Positions 1 to 9,466 of a stretch of 64,000 nt of DNA are shown piece after piece. Positions within the stretch are counted from its first letter, which is position 1; each line of letters begins with the position of its first letter. The translations under genes were made by a program, and so were the position numbers. Where the stretch lies: NCBI GenBank assembly GCA_006218045.1, contig VBWB01000033.1:1-64000 (forward strand), read 5' to 3'. Source of the DNA: Stygiobacter sp. GTDB taxonomy: Bacteria > Pseudomonadota > Alphaproteobacteria > Rhodospirillales > Magnetospirillaceae. Under the pieces are notes generated by a model, which saw only the letters and a list, made by a program, of their open reading frames with translations, did no database searches and was not told the origin of the DNA.

Positions 1-77
1 AGCGCCGCGCCGGCCACAAACATCGAGGCGAACGCCATTCCGGCGCCGGCCATTACCTTCTTGAGTTGATCGCTCAT
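1..77 (-). CDS. amtB: Ammonium transporter AmtB, N-terminal fragment
   Basis: Only the first 25 or so codons are inside the window; the gene runs off the left edge. The start is the ATG at 77-75, behind an AGGACAAT-type ribosome site. The visible residues (MSDQLKKVMAGAGMAF...) look like the cleavable leader and start of the first membrane segment of an Amt channel. The assignment rests mainly on position: it lies 25 bp downstream of glnK on the same strand, and glnK-amtB is a conserved operon. The product would import ammonium and be closed by GlnK under nitrogen sufficiency. The short visible sequence alone would not identify it. Confidence 0.75.
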   Translation of the reverse strand, partial: MSDQLKKVMAGAGMAFASMFVAGAA

Positions 78-102
78 GATATTGTCCTTGGGTCGGAAGG
101 GA

Positions 103-441
103 TCACAGGGCTTCGGTATCGGCTTCGCCGGTCCGGATGCGCAGCGCGTGGGCCACGTCCATGACGAAGATCTTGCCGTCGCCGATCTTGTCGGTGCGGG
201 CGGCGGCCTGGATGGCCTCGACGGCGCGGTCGACCACGTCGTCGTTGACCACCAGCTCGATCTTGATCTTGGGCACGAAGCTCACGACATATTCGGCAGC
301 ACGATAGATCTCGGTCTGGCCTTTCTGCCGGCCAAAACCCTTGACCTCGGTGGCGGTCAGGCCCTGGATGCCCAACAGGGTCAGCGCCTCGCGCACTTCG
401 TCCAGCTTGAACGGCTTGATGATGGCAATGATCAGTTTCAC
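103..441 (-). CDS. glnK: Nitrogen regulatory P-II protein GlnK
   Basis: 112 residues, the usual P-II length. It has the P-II N-terminus MKLIIAIIKPFKLDEVREAL and the T-loop with the uridylylation site Tyr51 in QTEIYRAAEY. The C-terminal part, KIFVMDVAHALRIRTGE, carries the nucleotide-binding residues. The start is GTG at 441, behind AAGGGGAAG. P-II proteins sense ATP/ADP and 2-oxoglutarate. In diazotrophic alphaproteobacteria they control AmtB, NifA and the DraT/DraG pair. It is co-directional with amtB and divergent from nifW. I could not find a convincing -24/-12 element for it; the best minus-strand candidates lack a good -12 box. Whether it should be called glnK or glnB cannot be settled by sequence alone; amtB linkage favours glnK. 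Confidence 0.93.
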   Translation of the reverse strand: MKLIIAIIKPFKLDEVREALTLLGIQGLTATEVKGFGRQKGQTEIYRAAEYVVSFVPKIKIELVVNDDVVDRAVEAIQAAARTDKIGDGKIFVMDVAHALRIRTGEADTEAL

Positions 442-595
442 GGTCTTCCCCTTTAGTCATTAAGGGTCACAGCGCCGGCAAGGGCGCCGGCCAACTGCCA
501 TTTCGTATTCAAAAGCCGTGCCGTTTTTACGGTTGATATCCGCTTTGGCGGATTTCCGCGCTTTTAGTGACTGATCCGACAATTCCCGACAGCCC

Positions 596-669
596 TGTCG
601 TATATGCGACACACGGTTTTTGCCCAAAATCGAGGCACTGCCTCCATCTTGAGCTGGCACGCGCCTTGC
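596..669 (+). promoter_or_regulatory. NifA site and sigma-54 promoter of nifW
   Basis: The NifA upstream activator TGTCG-N6-CGACA lies at 596-611. A canonical -24/-12 element TGGCAC-N5-TTGC lies at 655-669, with GG and GC ten bases apart. The nifW ATG follows 60 bp later. Both motifs are seen directly; NifA control is inferred from their match to known sites. Confidence 0.88.
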
Positions 670-728
670 TGCGTTTCCAAGCATCAGGACGGCCAAGGCC
701 GCCCGCCACCAGGAAAAGGGACATCGCC

Positions 729-1055
729 ATGAGCGGAATTCTTGAGCAGTTGCGCGGCCTGTCGGCAGCGGAAGAGTTCTTCACCCTGCTGGACGTGCCC
801 TACGACCCGCGCATCATCAATGTCAGCCGCCTGCACATCCTCAAGCGCTTCCAGCAATACCTGAAGCAGGATGGCGTCGAAGCCCTGGCCGAGGACAGCC
901 GCAAAGCCGCCTGCGCCGCCTGCCTGAAAAAGGCCCACGACGATTTCGCCGCCACCAGCGGCGTCGATGAAAAGCTGTTCAAGGTGTTCAAGGACCAGCA
1001 GGCGCCGGCGCCGGGTTTCATCTCGCTTGACGCATTGAAGACGAGACAGGGCTGA
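729..1055 (+). CDS. nifW: Nitrogenase-stabilizing/protective protein NifW
   Basis: 108 residues, the size of NifW. The sequence begins MSGILEQLRGLSAAEEFFTL and contains the family pattern LDVPYDP..INVSRLHILKRFQQYL, followed by an alanine/cysteine-rich helix (KAACAACLKKAHDDFA). NifW binds MoFe protein and is thought to protect it from oxygen or help its maturation. The start chosen is the ATG at 729, because an in-frame extension back to 567 would overlap the promoter. It is a single gene between its own NifA-type promoter and the fixA promoter. Confidence 0.9.
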   Translation: MSGILEQLRGLSAAEEFFTLLDVPYDPRIINVSRLHILKRFQQYLKQDGVEALAEDSRKAACAACLKKAHDDFAATSGVDEKLFKVFKDQQAPAPGFISLDALKTRQG

Positions 1056-1057
1056 GT

Positions 1058-1143
1058 TGTCGCAAGAGCGACAATCACATACCTATAAACAACGACACAA
1101 GCCATTGATTTTTATGTTTTTGCTGCAATGGCACGCGGATTGC
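1058..1143 (+). promoter_or_regulatory. NifA site and sigma-54 promoter of fixABCX
   Basis: The activator TGTCGCAAGAGCGACA at 1058-1073 is a near-perfect palindrome immediately after the nifW stop. The -24/-12 element TGGCAC-N5-TTGC is at 1129-1143, 39 bp before the fixA ATG. Spacing between GG and GC is ten bases. Confidence 0.9.
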
Positions 1144-1181
1144 GAAAAGCACAGTCAGATTTTCCGCCAAGGAGCCCGGCC

Positions 1182-2036
1182 ATGAATATCGTTGTTTGCA
1201 TCAAGCAGGTTCCGGACAGCGCCCAAATTCGCGTCCATCCCGTCACCAACACCATCATGCGCCAGGGCGTGCCGACCATCATCAATCCGTACGACCTGTT
1301 CTCGCTGGAAGCGGCGCTACAGCTGCGCGACCAGACCGGCGGCAAGGTGATCGTGCTGACCATGGGTCCGCCCATGGCCGAGGACGCCCTGCGCAAGGCC
1401 ATGGGCATCGGCGCCGACAAGGCGGTACTGCTGACCGACCGTTTCTTCGCCGGCTCCGACACCTTGGCCACCTCGTTCTCGCTGTCCATGGCGATCACCA
1501 AGATCGCCGAGAAGGAAGGCCCCATCGATCTGGTGTTCTGCGGCAAGCAGACCATCGACGGCGACACCGCCCAGGTCGGCCCCGGCATCGCCTGCCGCCT
1601 GGGTCTGAACCAGCTGACCTATATCACCTCGATCGAGGCGCTTGACCCCAAGGCGCGCGAAATCACCGTGCAGCGCCGCGCCGAAGGCGGCGTGCAGGTG
1701 CTGAAGACCAAGCTGCCGTGCATGATCACCATGCTGGAAGGCTCGAACATCGTTCGCCGCGGTTCCATGCCCAACGTGCTGCGCGCCGCGCGTGAGCCGA
1801 TCCTGACCCTGAACGCCGCCGCCGCCGGCATCGAGGACGTCACCCGCTGCGGCCTCAGGGGTTCGCCCACCGTGGTCAAGAAGGTGTTCGCCCCCAAGCC
1901 GCGCGCCGACAAGGCCAAGCTGATCGACACCACCAACCGCAGCACCACCGACATCGCCAACGACGCGGTCGATGCCCTCTTCGCCGCCGCCCCCAAGCTG
2001 CATACCGACCTCGTCGGTCGTGCGGCCCAGGCTTGA
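1182..2036 (+). CDS. fixA: Electron transfer flavoprotein beta subunit FixA
   Basis: 284 residues, typical for FixA/EtfB. It begins [18 protein letters not shown], the ETF-beta signature, and contains the AMP-binding-type segment [21 protein letters not shown]. With FixB, FixC and FixX it forms the electron-bifurcating complex. That complex takes electrons from NADH and sends one branch to quinone and the other to the low-potential ferredoxin or flavodoxin that feeds nitrogenase. The ATG at 1182 has GGAG nine bases upstream; the longer in-frame reading back to 1128 starts inside the promoter. It is first of five closely spaced genes under a NifA-type promoter. Confidence 0.95.
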   Translation: MNIVVCIKQVPDSAQIRVHPVTNTIMRQGVPTIINPYDLFSLEAALQLRDQTGGKVIVLTMGPPMAEDALRKAMGIGADKAVLLTDRFFAGSDTLATSFSLSMAITKIAEKEGPIDLVFCGKQTIDGDTAQVGPGIACRLGLNQLTYITSIEALDPKAREITVQRRAEGGVQVLKTKLPCMITMLEGSNIVRRGSMPNVLRAAREPILTLNAAAAGIEDVTRCGLRGSPTVVKKVFAPKPRADKAKLIDTTNRSTTDIANDAVDALFAAAPKLHTDLVGRAAQA

Positions 2037-2049
2037 AGGAGACAGTGAT

Positions 2050-3168
2050 ATGACCGAGAAAGCCGCTCCCGCTCCCGCTGCCGCTGCCGCCCCCGCTGCC
2101 GGTGGTTCCCGCGCCGGGATGAAGAAGGAACTGCCCGAGCGGTTCCGCGATTACAAGCACGTCTGGGTGCTGATCGAGATGGAACGCGGGCAAGTTCACC
2201 CGGTGTCGTGGGAATTGCTGGGCGAGGGCCGCAAGCTGGCCGACAAGCTGGGCGTCGAACTGGCCGGCGCCCTGCTGGCCGGCCCCGGCGAAGCCGCCCG
2301 GAAGGCCGTCGATGAAGCCTTCTCCTATGGCGCCGATCTGGTCTATCTGATGGAAGACCCGTTATTGGCCGATTACCGCAACCAGCCCTATGCCGCGGCG
2401 ATGACCGATCTGGTCAATACCTACAAGCCGGAAATCCTGCTGATGGGCGCCACCAATCTGGGCCGCGATCTGGCCGGCACCGTCGCCACCACCTTGGCCA
2501 CCGGCCTGACCGCCGACTGCACCGAGCTGGCCATCGACCATGAAGGCTCGCTCGCCGCCACCCGCCCGACCTTCGGCGGCACGCTGCTGTGCACCATCCA
2601 CACCCTCAACTTCCGTCCGCAGATGGCCACCATCCGCCCCCGCGTCATGGCCATGCCGGAAGCGCAGGAAGGCCGCAGCGGTCGGGTCATCCGCCACGCG
2701 CTGGTGATGGAGGAATCGTCCGTCATCACCAAGATCCTGGACTTCATCGCCGACGCCAACATGGACAAGGCCCAACTGGCCTATGCCGACATCGTCGTCG
2801 CCGGCGGCATGGGTCTGGGGCGCCCGGAAAACTTCAAGCTGGTCACCGAATTGGCCGCCGTCTTGGGGGCCGAATACGGCTGTTCCCGCCCGGTGGTGCA
2901 AAAGGGCTGGCTGCCGGCGGAACGTCAGATCGGCCAGACCGGCAAGACCATCCGTCCGCGCCTGTACATCGCCGCCGGCATTTCGGGGGCCATTCAGCAT
3001 CGTGTCGGCGTCGAGGGCTCGGACATCATCCTGGCCATCAACACCGACCCCAATGCCACCATTTTCGAGTTCGCCCATATGGGCATCGTCGGCGACGCCT
3101 TGCAGATCCTGCCGGCGCTGACCGAGGCATTTCGCCGCATTCTGGCGGTCAACCGGCTTGCCGGCTGA
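2050..3168 (+). CDS. fixB: Electron transfer flavoprotein alpha subunit FixB
   Basis: 372 residues. An alanine/proline-rich N-terminal tail (residues 1-20) precedes the ETF-alpha N-domain ([28 protein letters not shown]). The C-terminal FAD domain contains [41 protein letters not shown] and the end [14 protein letters not shown]. It pairs with FixA, binding the bifurcating or electron-transferring FAD. The ATG at 2050 is preceded by GAAGGAGACAGTGAT, only 13 bp after the fixA stop, so the two genes are likely translationally linked. Confidence 0.95.
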   Translation: MTEKAAPAPAAAAAPAAGGSRAGMKKELPERFRDYKHVWVLIEMERGQVHPVSWELLGEGRKLADKLGVELAGALLAGPGEAARKAVDEAFSYGADLVYLMEDPLLADYRNQPYAAAMTDLVNTYKPEILLMGATNLGRDLAGTVATTLATGLTADCTELAIDHEGSLAATRPTFGGTLLCTIHTLNFRPQMATIRPRVMAMPEAQEGRSGRVIRHALVMEESSVITKILDFIADANMDKAQLAYADIVVAGGMGLGRPENFKLVTELAAVLGAEYGCSRPVVQKGWLPAERQIGQTGKTIRPRLYIAAGISGAIQHRVGVEGSDIILAINTDPNATIFEFAHMGIVGDALQILPALTEAFRRILAVNRLAG

Positions 3169-3182
3169 AGGAGGCTTTGACC

Positions 3183-4484
3183 ATGAGTGAGACTTTCGAC
3201 GCCATCGTGATCGGAGCCGGCCCGTCCGGCAATGCCTGCGCCTATGTCATGGCCAAGGCCGGCTTGAACGTGCTGCAAATCGAACGCGGCGAATATTCCG
3301 GCTCCAAGAACGTGCAGGGCGCCATCCTGTACGCCGACGCCCTGGAACGCATCATCCCCGATTTCCGCGAGGATGCGCCCTTGGAACGCCACATCGTCGA
3401 GCAGCGCATGTGGATCCTGGACGACAAGGCCCATGTGGGCGGCCATTACCGCTCGGACGCCTTCAACGAGGAGCGGCCCAACCGCTACACCATCATCCGC
3501 GCCCAGTTCGACAAATGGTTCAACCGCAAGGTGCGCGAGGCCGGCGCCCTGGTGGTGTGCGAAACCACCGTCACCGAATTGATCAAGGACGATAAGGGCA
3601 AGGTCATCGGTGTGCGCACCGACCGTGAAGACGGCGACATCTATGCCGACGTGGTGGTGATGGCCGACGGCGTCAACGCCCTGGTGGCCAGCCGCTCGGG
3701 CATCAAGAAGGAAGTCACCCCCGACGCCGTCGCCCTGGCGGTCAAGGAAATGCACTTCCTGCCCCAGGACGTCATCGAAAGCCGCTTCAACATCGGCGAG
3801 GAAGAAGGTGTGGTCATCGAAGTGGCCGGCTCGGTCACGGTGGGCATGGTCGGCACCGCCTTCCTCTACACCAACAAGGAAAGCATCGCGGTCGGCATCG
3901 GCTGTCTGGTCTCGGACTTCACCGAAGCCCAGGTCCGCCCGGCCTTCCTCTTGGAGAAGTTCAAGAACCATCCGTCGATCAAGCCGCTGCTGGCCGGGTC
4001 GGAGGTCAAGGAATACGCCGCCCACCTGATCCCCGAAGGCGGCTTGAACGCCGTGCCGCAGCTTTTCGGCGACGGCTGGATGATCGTCGGCGACGCCGCC
4101 CAGTTCGTCAACGCCGTCCACCGCGAAGGCTCGAACATGGCCATGACCTCGGGCCGTCTCGCCGCCGAGACGGTCATCAACGCCAAGAAGGCCGGCAAGC
4201 CCATGGTGTCGTCGGTGCTGGTCGCCTACAAGAAGGCCCTGGAAGACAGCTTCGTGATCAAGGATTTGCACAAGTACCGGCGCCTGCCCAAGGTGCTGCA
4301 CAACAACAAGCACTTCTTCACCGATTATCCGCGCCTGCTGTCGCAGGCCGCCGAAACCATGCTGCGCGTGGATGGCGAGGACAAGCGGTCCAAGGAAAAG
4401 AAGATCACCAAGGCCTTCCGCTCGACCCGCCGTCTGGGCGGCCTGCTCGGCGACGTCTTCAACCTGGCCCGCGCCTTCCGGTAA
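3183..4484 (+). CDS. fixC: FixC, ETF-quinone oxidoreductase-like flavoprotein
   Basis: 433 residues. The FAD-binding Rossmann motif [20 protein letters not shown] is at residues 8-27. The central part has [15 protein letters not shown], and [23 protein letters not shown] is the second FAD contact. FixC takes electrons from FixAB and passes one stream to quinone, with FixX as partner iron-sulfur protein. The ATG at 3183 has AAGGAGG eight bases upstream and lies 14 bp after fixB. Length and motifs are as in other alphaproteobacterial FixC proteins. Confidence 0.95.
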   Translation: MSETFDAIVIGAGPSGNACAYVMAKAGLNVLQIERGEYSGSKNVQGAILYADALERIIPDFREDAPLERHIVEQRMWILDDKAHVGGHYRSDAFNEERPNRYTIIRAQFDKWFNRKVREAGALVVCETTVTELIKDDKGKVIGVRTDREDGDIYADVVVMADGVNALVASRSGIKKEVTPDAVALAVKEMHFLPQDVIESRFNIGEEEGVVIEVAGSVTVGMVGTAFLYTNKESIAVGIGCLVSDFTEAQVRPAFLLEKFKNHPSIKPLLAGSEVKEYAAHLIPEGGLNAVPQLFGDGWMIVGDAAQFVNAVHREGSNMAMTSGRLAAETVINAKKAGKPMVSSVLVAYKKALEDSFVIKDLHKYRRLPKVLHNNKHFFTDYPRLLSQAAETMLRVDGEDKRSKEKKITKAFRSTRRLGGLLGDVFNLARAFR

Positions 4485-4539
4485 TCGTCAAGGGCCCGGG
4501 TGCGTGGTCGCCCGGGCCCGAGCTTTCAGGAGAACTCTC

Positions 4540-4833
4540 ATGCAAGAGATCCACATCAAGGTAGAAGAAAAGCTCTACCAGAACCGCTACATGGTCGACG
4601 AAGGCCGTCCCCATATCAGCGTCAAGCCGCACACCCTGCCCTCCGAGGCCCTGGCCTCGCTGGTCAAGATCTGCCCCGCCGGCTGCTACAGCCGCACCGA
4701 GACCGGACAGGTGGAAATCGCCCCCGACGGCTGCCTGGAATGCGGCACCTGCCGCATCGTCTGTGCCGCCACCGGCGACATCGAGTGGAATTATCCGCGC
4801 GGCGGTTACGGCATTTTGTTCAAGTTCGGCTGA
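4540..4833 (+). CDS. fixX: Ferredoxin-like protein FixX
   Basis: 97 residues beginning [20 protein letters not shown], which is characteristic of FixX. Cysteines in ICPAGCYS and [11 protein letters not shown] supply a [4Fe-4S]-type binding site. The product accepts electrons from FixC. The start at 4540 follows TCAGGAGAACTCTC. The 55-bp gap after fixC holds a GGGCCCGGGTGCG..CGCCCGGGCCCG inverted repeat, possibly a transcript-stabilising hairpin. Confidence 0.93.
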   Translation: MQEIHIKVEEKLYQNRYMVDEGRPHISVKPHTLPSEALASLVKICPAGCYSRTETGQVEIAPDGCLECGTCRIVCAATGDIEWNYPRGGYGILFKFG

Positions 4834-4844
4834 GGATCATCACG

Positions 4845-5300
4845 ATGGAATCAGTTGACGAATTCCTGGCCTACGCGGCCCGGCTGGAACAAGAAGCGGT
4901 GCTGCGCTTCAAGGAACTGGCCGAATCCGCCAAGACCCACGGCAATAAGGAAGTGCACGAATTCTTCGCCCAGATGGCGCATTATTCGCAGATGCATTAC
5001 CAGCAGGCCAAGGAACGCTGCGGCTATCACGACCTGCCGGTCATGAGCCCCGACGACTTCAAATGGCCGGAAATGGAAAGCCCGGAAGCTGCCGCCATCT
5101 GGGGCGCCGATCCGCTGATGGGGGTGCAGGAGGCCATGCGTCTGGCGCTTGAAGCCGAACTGCGCGGCTACGAGTTCTATAAGAACGTGCTCGACACCAC
5201 CACCGACCCGGAAATCCGCGCCATGGCGCAGGAATTCACCGACGAGGAAGCCGAGCACGTGGAAGCCATCCAACGCTGGATCCAACGTCTGGCTGCTTGA
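4845..5300 (+). CDS. Ferritin-like (rubrerythrin-type) diiron protein
   Basis: 151 residues, almost all helical. Glutamates fall in two repeated helix pairs: YAARLEQEAVLRFKELAE with EVHEFFAQMAHYSQMHY, and ALEAELRGYEFYKNVL with FTDEEAEHVEAIQRWIQ. The E..EF and EEAEH patterns match the diiron ligands of ferritin/rubrerythrin domains. There is no rubredoxin-type CxxC tail. It is 11 bp from fixX and therefore the fifth gene of the fix operon. A role in peroxide or oxygen removal, or iron buffering near nitrogenase electron transfer, is inferred. It could be called a rubrerythrin family protein; no gene symbol is justified. Confidence 0.8.
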   Translation: MESVDEFLAYAARLEQEAVLRFKELAESAKTHGNKEVHEFFAQMAHYSQMHYQQAKERCGYHDLPVMSPDDFKWPEMESPEAAAIWGADPLMGVQEAMRLALEAELRGYEFYKNVLDTTTDPEIRAMAQEFTDEEAEHVEAIQRWIQRLAA

Positions 5301-5437
5301 TATCGGCATTCCCCTGCTTGCCTCACTCGGCAAGTGGGGGCGGCGCCAAAATCTTTCCCCCCAGCCGCCCCTTGTGCTGCCCGAAGATGGCGCCCATGTG
5401 CATTTAATGCATGGGCGTCCTTCGCATTTGCAGCATT

Positions 5438-5453
5438 TGTCGGATTGCCGACA
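5438..5453 (+). promoter_or_regulatory. NifA-type activator site upstream of nifA
   Basis: TGTCGGATTGCCGACA fits the same TGTCG-N6-CGACA form found at the other nif promoters in this window. It lies 97 bp before the nifA ATG and suggests autoregulation. No convincing -24/-12 element was found between it and nifA, so its function is less certain than at the other sites. Confidence 0.6.
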
Positions 5454-5549
5454 CTGGACGAATGCGTTCAGACAGAGCTAAAGTCTAAAAAATAGACGCA
5501 CGGCCACGCCGCCTCTTTTAAAGGCACGGTCGAGAATGGGGTTCGGCAC

Positions 5550-7235
5550 ATGGGCAGCTTGAACAAAAGCCGCAACGAAGACAGCGAAGCACAGCTGATC
5601 GGCATCTACGAAATCGGCAAGCTGCTGGGCTCGACCTTCGACCTGGACCGGGCGCTGCACGACGTCTTGAACATCCTGTCGTCCTATCTGCAAATGCGCC
5701 ACGGCGTCGTCACCTTGGATGACGGCACCGGTGAACAGGTGCTGGCCGCCGTCACCGGCATGAGCTTGCGCGAGGCCCGCGACGGCGCCCTGAAATACCC
5801 CATGCAGGCCATCCGCCCGGTGCTGGAAGGTTCCATGCCCATGGTGGTGCCCAGCGCCGTCGGCGACCCGGCCCTGGCCGATTACATCGCCGAGTTCCTG
5901 GATCCCGACGACGATTCCCTGGCCTTTCTCTGCGTGCCGGTGAAGACCAACGACAAGCCCTTCGGCACCCTTTCGGTGGTGCGCGGGCGCGAAAGCGGTG
6001 CCCATCGCGGCTTTCAGCACGACATCCGCTTCCTGACCATGGTCGGCACCCTGATCGGTCAGACGGTGGGCCTGTACCGCAAGGTGCTGGCCGACCGTGA
6101 ACAGCTGATGGAAGACAATGCGCGGCTGCAAAAACAGGTGATCAAGATCAAGCCGGCGGCGGCGCGCACCGCCGGGTTGGAAGACATCGTCGGCTCGTCC
6201 GAGGCCATGGCCCGGGTGTTCGCCCAGGTGCAGCAGGCGGCACCGACCAAGGCCACCGTGCTGCTGCGCGGCGAAAGCGGCACCGGTAAGGAAATGATCG
6301 CCCACGCCGTCCATATGCTGTCCAAGCGCACCGACAAGCCCTTCGTCAAGGTCAACTGCGCCGCGCTTTCCGAAAGTGTGCTGGAATCGGAATTGTTCGG
6401 CCATGAAAAGGGCGCCTTCACCGGCGCCGTCGCCGACCGCAAGGGCCGTTTCGAGCTGGCCAATGGCGGCACCCTGTTCCTGGACGAGATCGGCGAGATT
6501 TCCGCCAATTTCCAGTCCAAGCTGCTGCGCGTGCTGCAAGAGGGCGAATTCGAGCGGGTCGGCGGGGCCAAGACCATCAAGGTCGACGTCCGTCTGGTCG
6601 CCGCCACCAACCGCAATCTGGAAATGGCGGTGACCAAGGGCGAGTTCCGCGCCGATCTGTATTTCCGCCTGAACGTCGTCCCCATCTTCCTGCCGCCCTT
6701 GCGCGAACGTCACGGTGACGTGGCGCTGCTGGCCGACCATTTCCTCAAGCAGTTCAACCAGGAAAACGGCCGCAAGGTCGGCATCACGTCCAAGGCCTTG
6801 CAGACCCTGCAACGCTGCAACTTCCCCGGCAATGTGCGCGAGTTGGAAAACTGCATCTATCGCACCGCCACCATGGCCCAAGGCGACGTCATCGACGAGA
6901 TCGACCTGTCGTGCCGGCGCGATCTGTGCCTGTCCTCGACCCTATGGGACGGCAAGGTGGGCCAGGGTCAGGCGGCCAGCCATCTGGTGCCGGTCCCCAC
7001 CCTGCCGGTGCGCGAAGTCGCCGCCGCGCCGCCGCCGTCCGTCAGTGCGCCGATGGCGCCGGCGGAACCAGTGCCCGAGGTTGATCTGGACAGCCTGGAC
7101 GAACGCTCGCGCCTGGTCCAGGCCATGGAGCGCTGCGGCTGGGTCCAAGCCAAGGCCGCCCGCCTGCTCGGGCTGACGCCGCGCCAGATCGGCTATGCCC
7201 TGAAAAAATACGACATCGAGATCAGGCAGTTGTAG
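5550..7235 (+). CDS. nifA: Nif-specific sigma-54 activator NifA
   Basis: 561 residues in three parts. A GAF domain (about residues 20-175) starts [21 protein letters not shown]. The AAA+ sigma-54 interaction domain (about 210-445) has GESGTGKE (Walker A), [13 protein letters not shown] and [10 protein letters not shown]. The C-terminal helix-turn-helix (about 515-557) contains [22 protein letters not shown]. Cysteines at about 423, 435, 455 and 460 give the exact CX11CX19CX4C pattern of oxygen-sensitive NifA proteins of alphaproteobacteria, which sense oxygen or redox without NifL. The product activates the six -24/-12 promoters in this window. The GAF domain is the expected site of P-II control. 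Confidence 0.96.
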   Translation: MGSLNKSRNEDSEAQLIGIYEIGKLLGSTFDLDRALHDVLNILSSYLQMRHGVVTLDDGTGEQVLAAVTGMSLREARDGALKYPMQAIRPVLEGSMPMVVPSAVGDPALADYIAEFLDPDDDSLAFLCVPVKTNDKPFGTLSVVRGRESGAHRGFQHDIRFLTMVGTLIGQTVGLYRKVLADREQLMEDNARLQKQVIKIKPAAARTAGLEDIVGSSEAMARVFAQVQQAAPTKATVLLRGESGTGKEMIAHAVHMLSKRTDKPFVKVNCAALSESVLESELFGHEKGAFTGAVADRKGRFELANGGTLFLDEIGEISANFQSKLLRVLQEGEFERVGGAKTIKVDVRLVAATNRNLEMAVTKGEFRADLYFRLNVVPIFLPPLRERHGDVALLADHFLKQFNQENGRKVGITSKALQTLQRCNFPGNVRELENCIYRTATMAQGDVIDEIDLSCRRDLCLSSTLWDGKVGQGQAASHLVPVPTLPVREVAAAPPPSVSAPMAPAEPVPEVDLDSLDERSRLVQAMERCGWVQAKAARLLGLTPRQIGYALKKYDIEIRQL

Positions 7236-7355
7236 CCAAGGGCGCGTTGCCTGACGATCCTGCGCCCTGGCGGAGTGGTCGCATTGCGGCAACACCACTC
7301 ATCTTGGCGCCAATTCCGACCTTTTGCCCCCCGTCTGTCGCATCCCTGACGCCGC

Positions 7356-7431
7356 TGTCGGGGATGCGACAACCGACAAAAGCCGTGAAACCCTATATTT
7401 TCCGCCATTCCAAAGTTGGCATCGCAGTTGC
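7356..7431 (+). promoter_or_regulatory. NifA site and sigma-54 promoter of nifB operon
   Basis: TGTCGGGGATGCGACA is at 7356-7371, with an imperfect second site (TGT-N10-ACG) at 7336-7351. The -24/-12 element TTGGCAT-N5-TTGCA spans 7416-7432. A 13-mer TTTTCCGCCATTC at 7398-7410 lies six bases before the -24 TGG and recurs at two other promoters here. Confidence 0.9.
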
Positions 7432-7470
7432 AGTACCATAATTCAGAGACCCCTGAATTGGAGGCTGCCG

Positions 7471-8940
7471 GTGTCCAACATCGTTTCCCTGCAAAGCATC
7501 ACCAAGCGTGGTGAAGCCCAGCCCCAGGCCAGCGGCTGTTCCACCAAGTCGTCGTGCGGCAGCAGCGCCGGCCAAGGCGAGATGCCCGAGCATGTGTGGA
7601 ACAAGATCAAGGACCATCCGTGCTATTCGGAAGAGGCCCACCACTATTTCGCCCGCATGCATGTGGCGGTGGCGCCGGCCTGCAATATCCAGTGCAATTA
7701 TTGCAATCGCAAATACGACTGTTCCAACGAATCGCGTCCCGGCGTCACCTCCGAGCGCATGAATCCTGAACAGGCTGCCTTGAAGGTGGTCGCGGTGGCC
7801 AACAAGGTGCCGCAATTGTCGGTGCTGGGCATCGCCGGTCCCGGTGATTCCATGTTCGACTGGCGCAAGACCTTCGAGACCTTCCGCCAGGTGGAAAAGC
7901 GCCTGCCCGACCTGAAATTCTGCGTCTCCACCAACGGTCTGGCCCTGCCCGACCATATCGACGCCCTGGCCGACCACAACATCGACCACGTCACCGTCAC
8001 CATCAACATGGTCGATCCCGAGATCGGCACCCTGATCTATCCGTGGATCTATCATAACGGCAAGCGCTACACCGGCCTGGACGCATCCCAGATCCTGCAC
8101 GAGCGGCAGATGGAAAGCCTGGAAGCGCTGGCGTCCAAGAACATCCTGGTCAAGGTCAACTCGGTGATGATCCCGGGCGTCAATGACCAGCACCTGCTGG
8201 AGGTCAACGCCGCCATCAAGGCGCGCGGCGCCTTCCTGCACAACGTCATGCCGCTGATCTCGGACGCTGCCCACGGCACCCATTACGGCCTGACCGGCCA
8301 GCGCGGGCCGAGCGCGGCGGAGTTGAAGGATTTGCAGGACAAGCTGGCCGGCGGCGCCAATCTGATGCGCCATTGCCGCCAGTGCCGCGCCGACGCGGTC
8401 GGCATGCTGGGTGAAGATCTGTCGCAGGACTTCACCATGGACAAGATCGATGCCGAGGTCGAATACGACCCCGAGGCCCGCCGGCTTTACCGTGAAGTGG
8501 TCGAGCGCGAACGCGCCGACCGCAACGCCGCCGTCGCCATCGCCGAGGACGCCCTGTCCCTCACCGCCGCGCCGGCTCGCCTGGTCGCCGTCGCCACCAA
8601 GGGCGGCGGACGCGTCAACCAGCATTTCGGCCACGCCAGCGAGTTCCAGGTCTACGAAGTCGACCATGACGGCGTGCGTTTCGTCGGTCACCGCAAGGTG
8701 GACAATTACTGCCAAGGCGGTTGGGGCGACGACGACGTGCTGGAAGACAACCTGATCCCGACCCTGGCCGGCATCGAAGCGGTGTTCGTGTCCAAGATCG
8801 GATCGTGCCCGAAAAAGGATCTGGCCGCCGCCGGCATCACCGCCATCGACGCCTATCCGTTTGAATACATCGAAACCGCCATTGCCCGCTGGTACGCCGA
8901 AATCAACGCCACCAGCGTCGCTTATGGGTCCATTGCCTGA
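7471..8940 (+). CDS. nifB: FeMo-cofactor biosynthesis radical SAM protein NifB
   Basis: 489 residues. The radical SAM motif CNIQCNYC begins at residue 71. LGIAGPGDSMFD, CVSTNGLALPDH and VKVNSVMIPGVND are the expected core motifs, and HCRQCRADAVGMLGED supplies further cluster cysteines. The C-terminal NifX-like domain (about 365-485) carries HFGHASEFQVYEVD. NifB makes NifB-co, the 8Fe core common to all nitrogenase cofactors. The best start is GTG at 7471, eight bases after GGAGG; the in-frame upstream extension would cover the promoter. Confidence 0.95.
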   Translation: MSNIVSLQSITKRGEAQPQASGCSTKSSCGSSAGQGEMPEHVWNKIKDHPCYSEEAHHYFARMHVAVAPACNIQCNYCNRKYDCSNESRPGVTSERMNPEQAALKVVAVANKVPQLSVLGIAGPGDSMFDWRKTFETFRQVEKRLPDLKFCVSTNGLALPDHIDALADHNIDHVTVTINMVDPEIGTLIYPWIYHNGKRYTGLDASQILHERQMESLEALASKNILVKVNSVMIPGVNDQHLLEVNAAIKARGAFLHNVMPLISDAAHGTHYGLTGQRGPSAAELKDLQDKLAGGANLMRHCRQCRADAVGMLGEDLSQDFTMDKIDAEVEYDPEARRLYREVVERERADRNAAVAIAEDALSLTAAPARLVAVATKGGGRVNQHFGHASEFQVYEVDHDGVRFVGHRKVDNYCQGGWGDDDVLEDNLIPTLAGIEAVFVSKIGSCPKKDLAAAGITAIDAYPFEYIETAIARWYAEINATSVAYGSIA

Positions 8941-8963
8941 CTTTTTAACCAAGGAGAACCGCC

Positions 8964-9152
8964 ATGGCTCTGAAGATCACCACCTCCACCTGCTCCGCCT
9001 GCGGCGCTTGCGAATTCGAGTGCCCCAACGCCGCCATCGCCATGAAGGGCGAGACCTATGTCATCAAGGCCAGCGCCTGCAGCGAATGCGACGGCGACGA
9101 CCCCAAGTGCATCGCCGTCTGCCCGGTGGAAAACTGCATCGTCAAGGCGTAA
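8964..9152 (+). CDS. fdxN: 2[4Fe-4S] ferredoxin FdxN
   Basis: 62 residues with the two-cluster pattern [12 protein letters not shown] and, after a longer insert, [20 protein letters not shown]. This is the nif-associated bacterial ferredoxin that sits after nifB and is considered an electron donor to nitrogenase and/or NifB. The ATG at 8964 has AAGGAG eight bases upstream and is 23 bp from nifB. Confidence 0.92.
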   Translation: MALKITTSTCSACGACEFECPNAAIAMKGETYVIKASACSECDGDDPKCIAVCPVENCIVKA

Positions 9153-9196
9153 TCGCCTGATCGTCAAGGCGTAACCGCCCGTAAAGAGAGGCTCCC

Positions 9197-9466
9197 ATGG
9201 TCGAAGCCGAAGCCAGCGAATTGTACGGAGCCCCGGCCTTCGAGCCGGGGGACAAGGTGCACGCCATCCGCGAGATCCGCAATGACGGCACCTATCCCGG
9301 CCTCGCCATGGGAGAGTTTCTCATCCACCGTGGTGACGTGGGCTATGTGAAATCGGTGGGGACTTATCTCAACCGCTTCTACGTCTACGCCATCGACTTC
9401 GTCGATCGCGGCATGCTGGTCGGCATGCGCACGCATGAAATCGAAAGCCTGGAGCAACCGCAATGA
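9197..9466 (+). CDS. nifZ: NifZ-domain nitrogen fixation protein
   Basis: 89 residues with the NifZ domain signature: FEPGDKVHAIREIRNDGTYPG near the N-terminus and GDVGYVKSVGTYLNRFYVYAIDF in the middle. NifZ takes part in formation of the second P-cluster of MoFe protein in the families studied. It is short compared with Azotobacter NifZ, as is usual in alphaproteobacteria. The stop overlaps the nifT start by four bases (ATGA). Confidence 0.88.
   Translation: MVEAEASELYGAPAFEPGDKVHAIREIRNDGTYPGLAMGEFLIHRGDVGYVKSVGTYLNRFYVYAIDFVDRGMLVGMRTHEIESLEQPQ

Noticed and set aside
442-560. Possible sigma-54 promoter for glnK on the minus strand
   Set aside because: The best matches have either a poor -24 (CGGCAC) or a -12 without TTGC; not good enough to report as a feature.
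5454-5549. Search for a -24/-12 element between the NifA site and nifA
   Set aside because: No TGGC..TTGC pair with ten-base spacing; the only GG-N10-GC lies across the nifA start and has a weak context.
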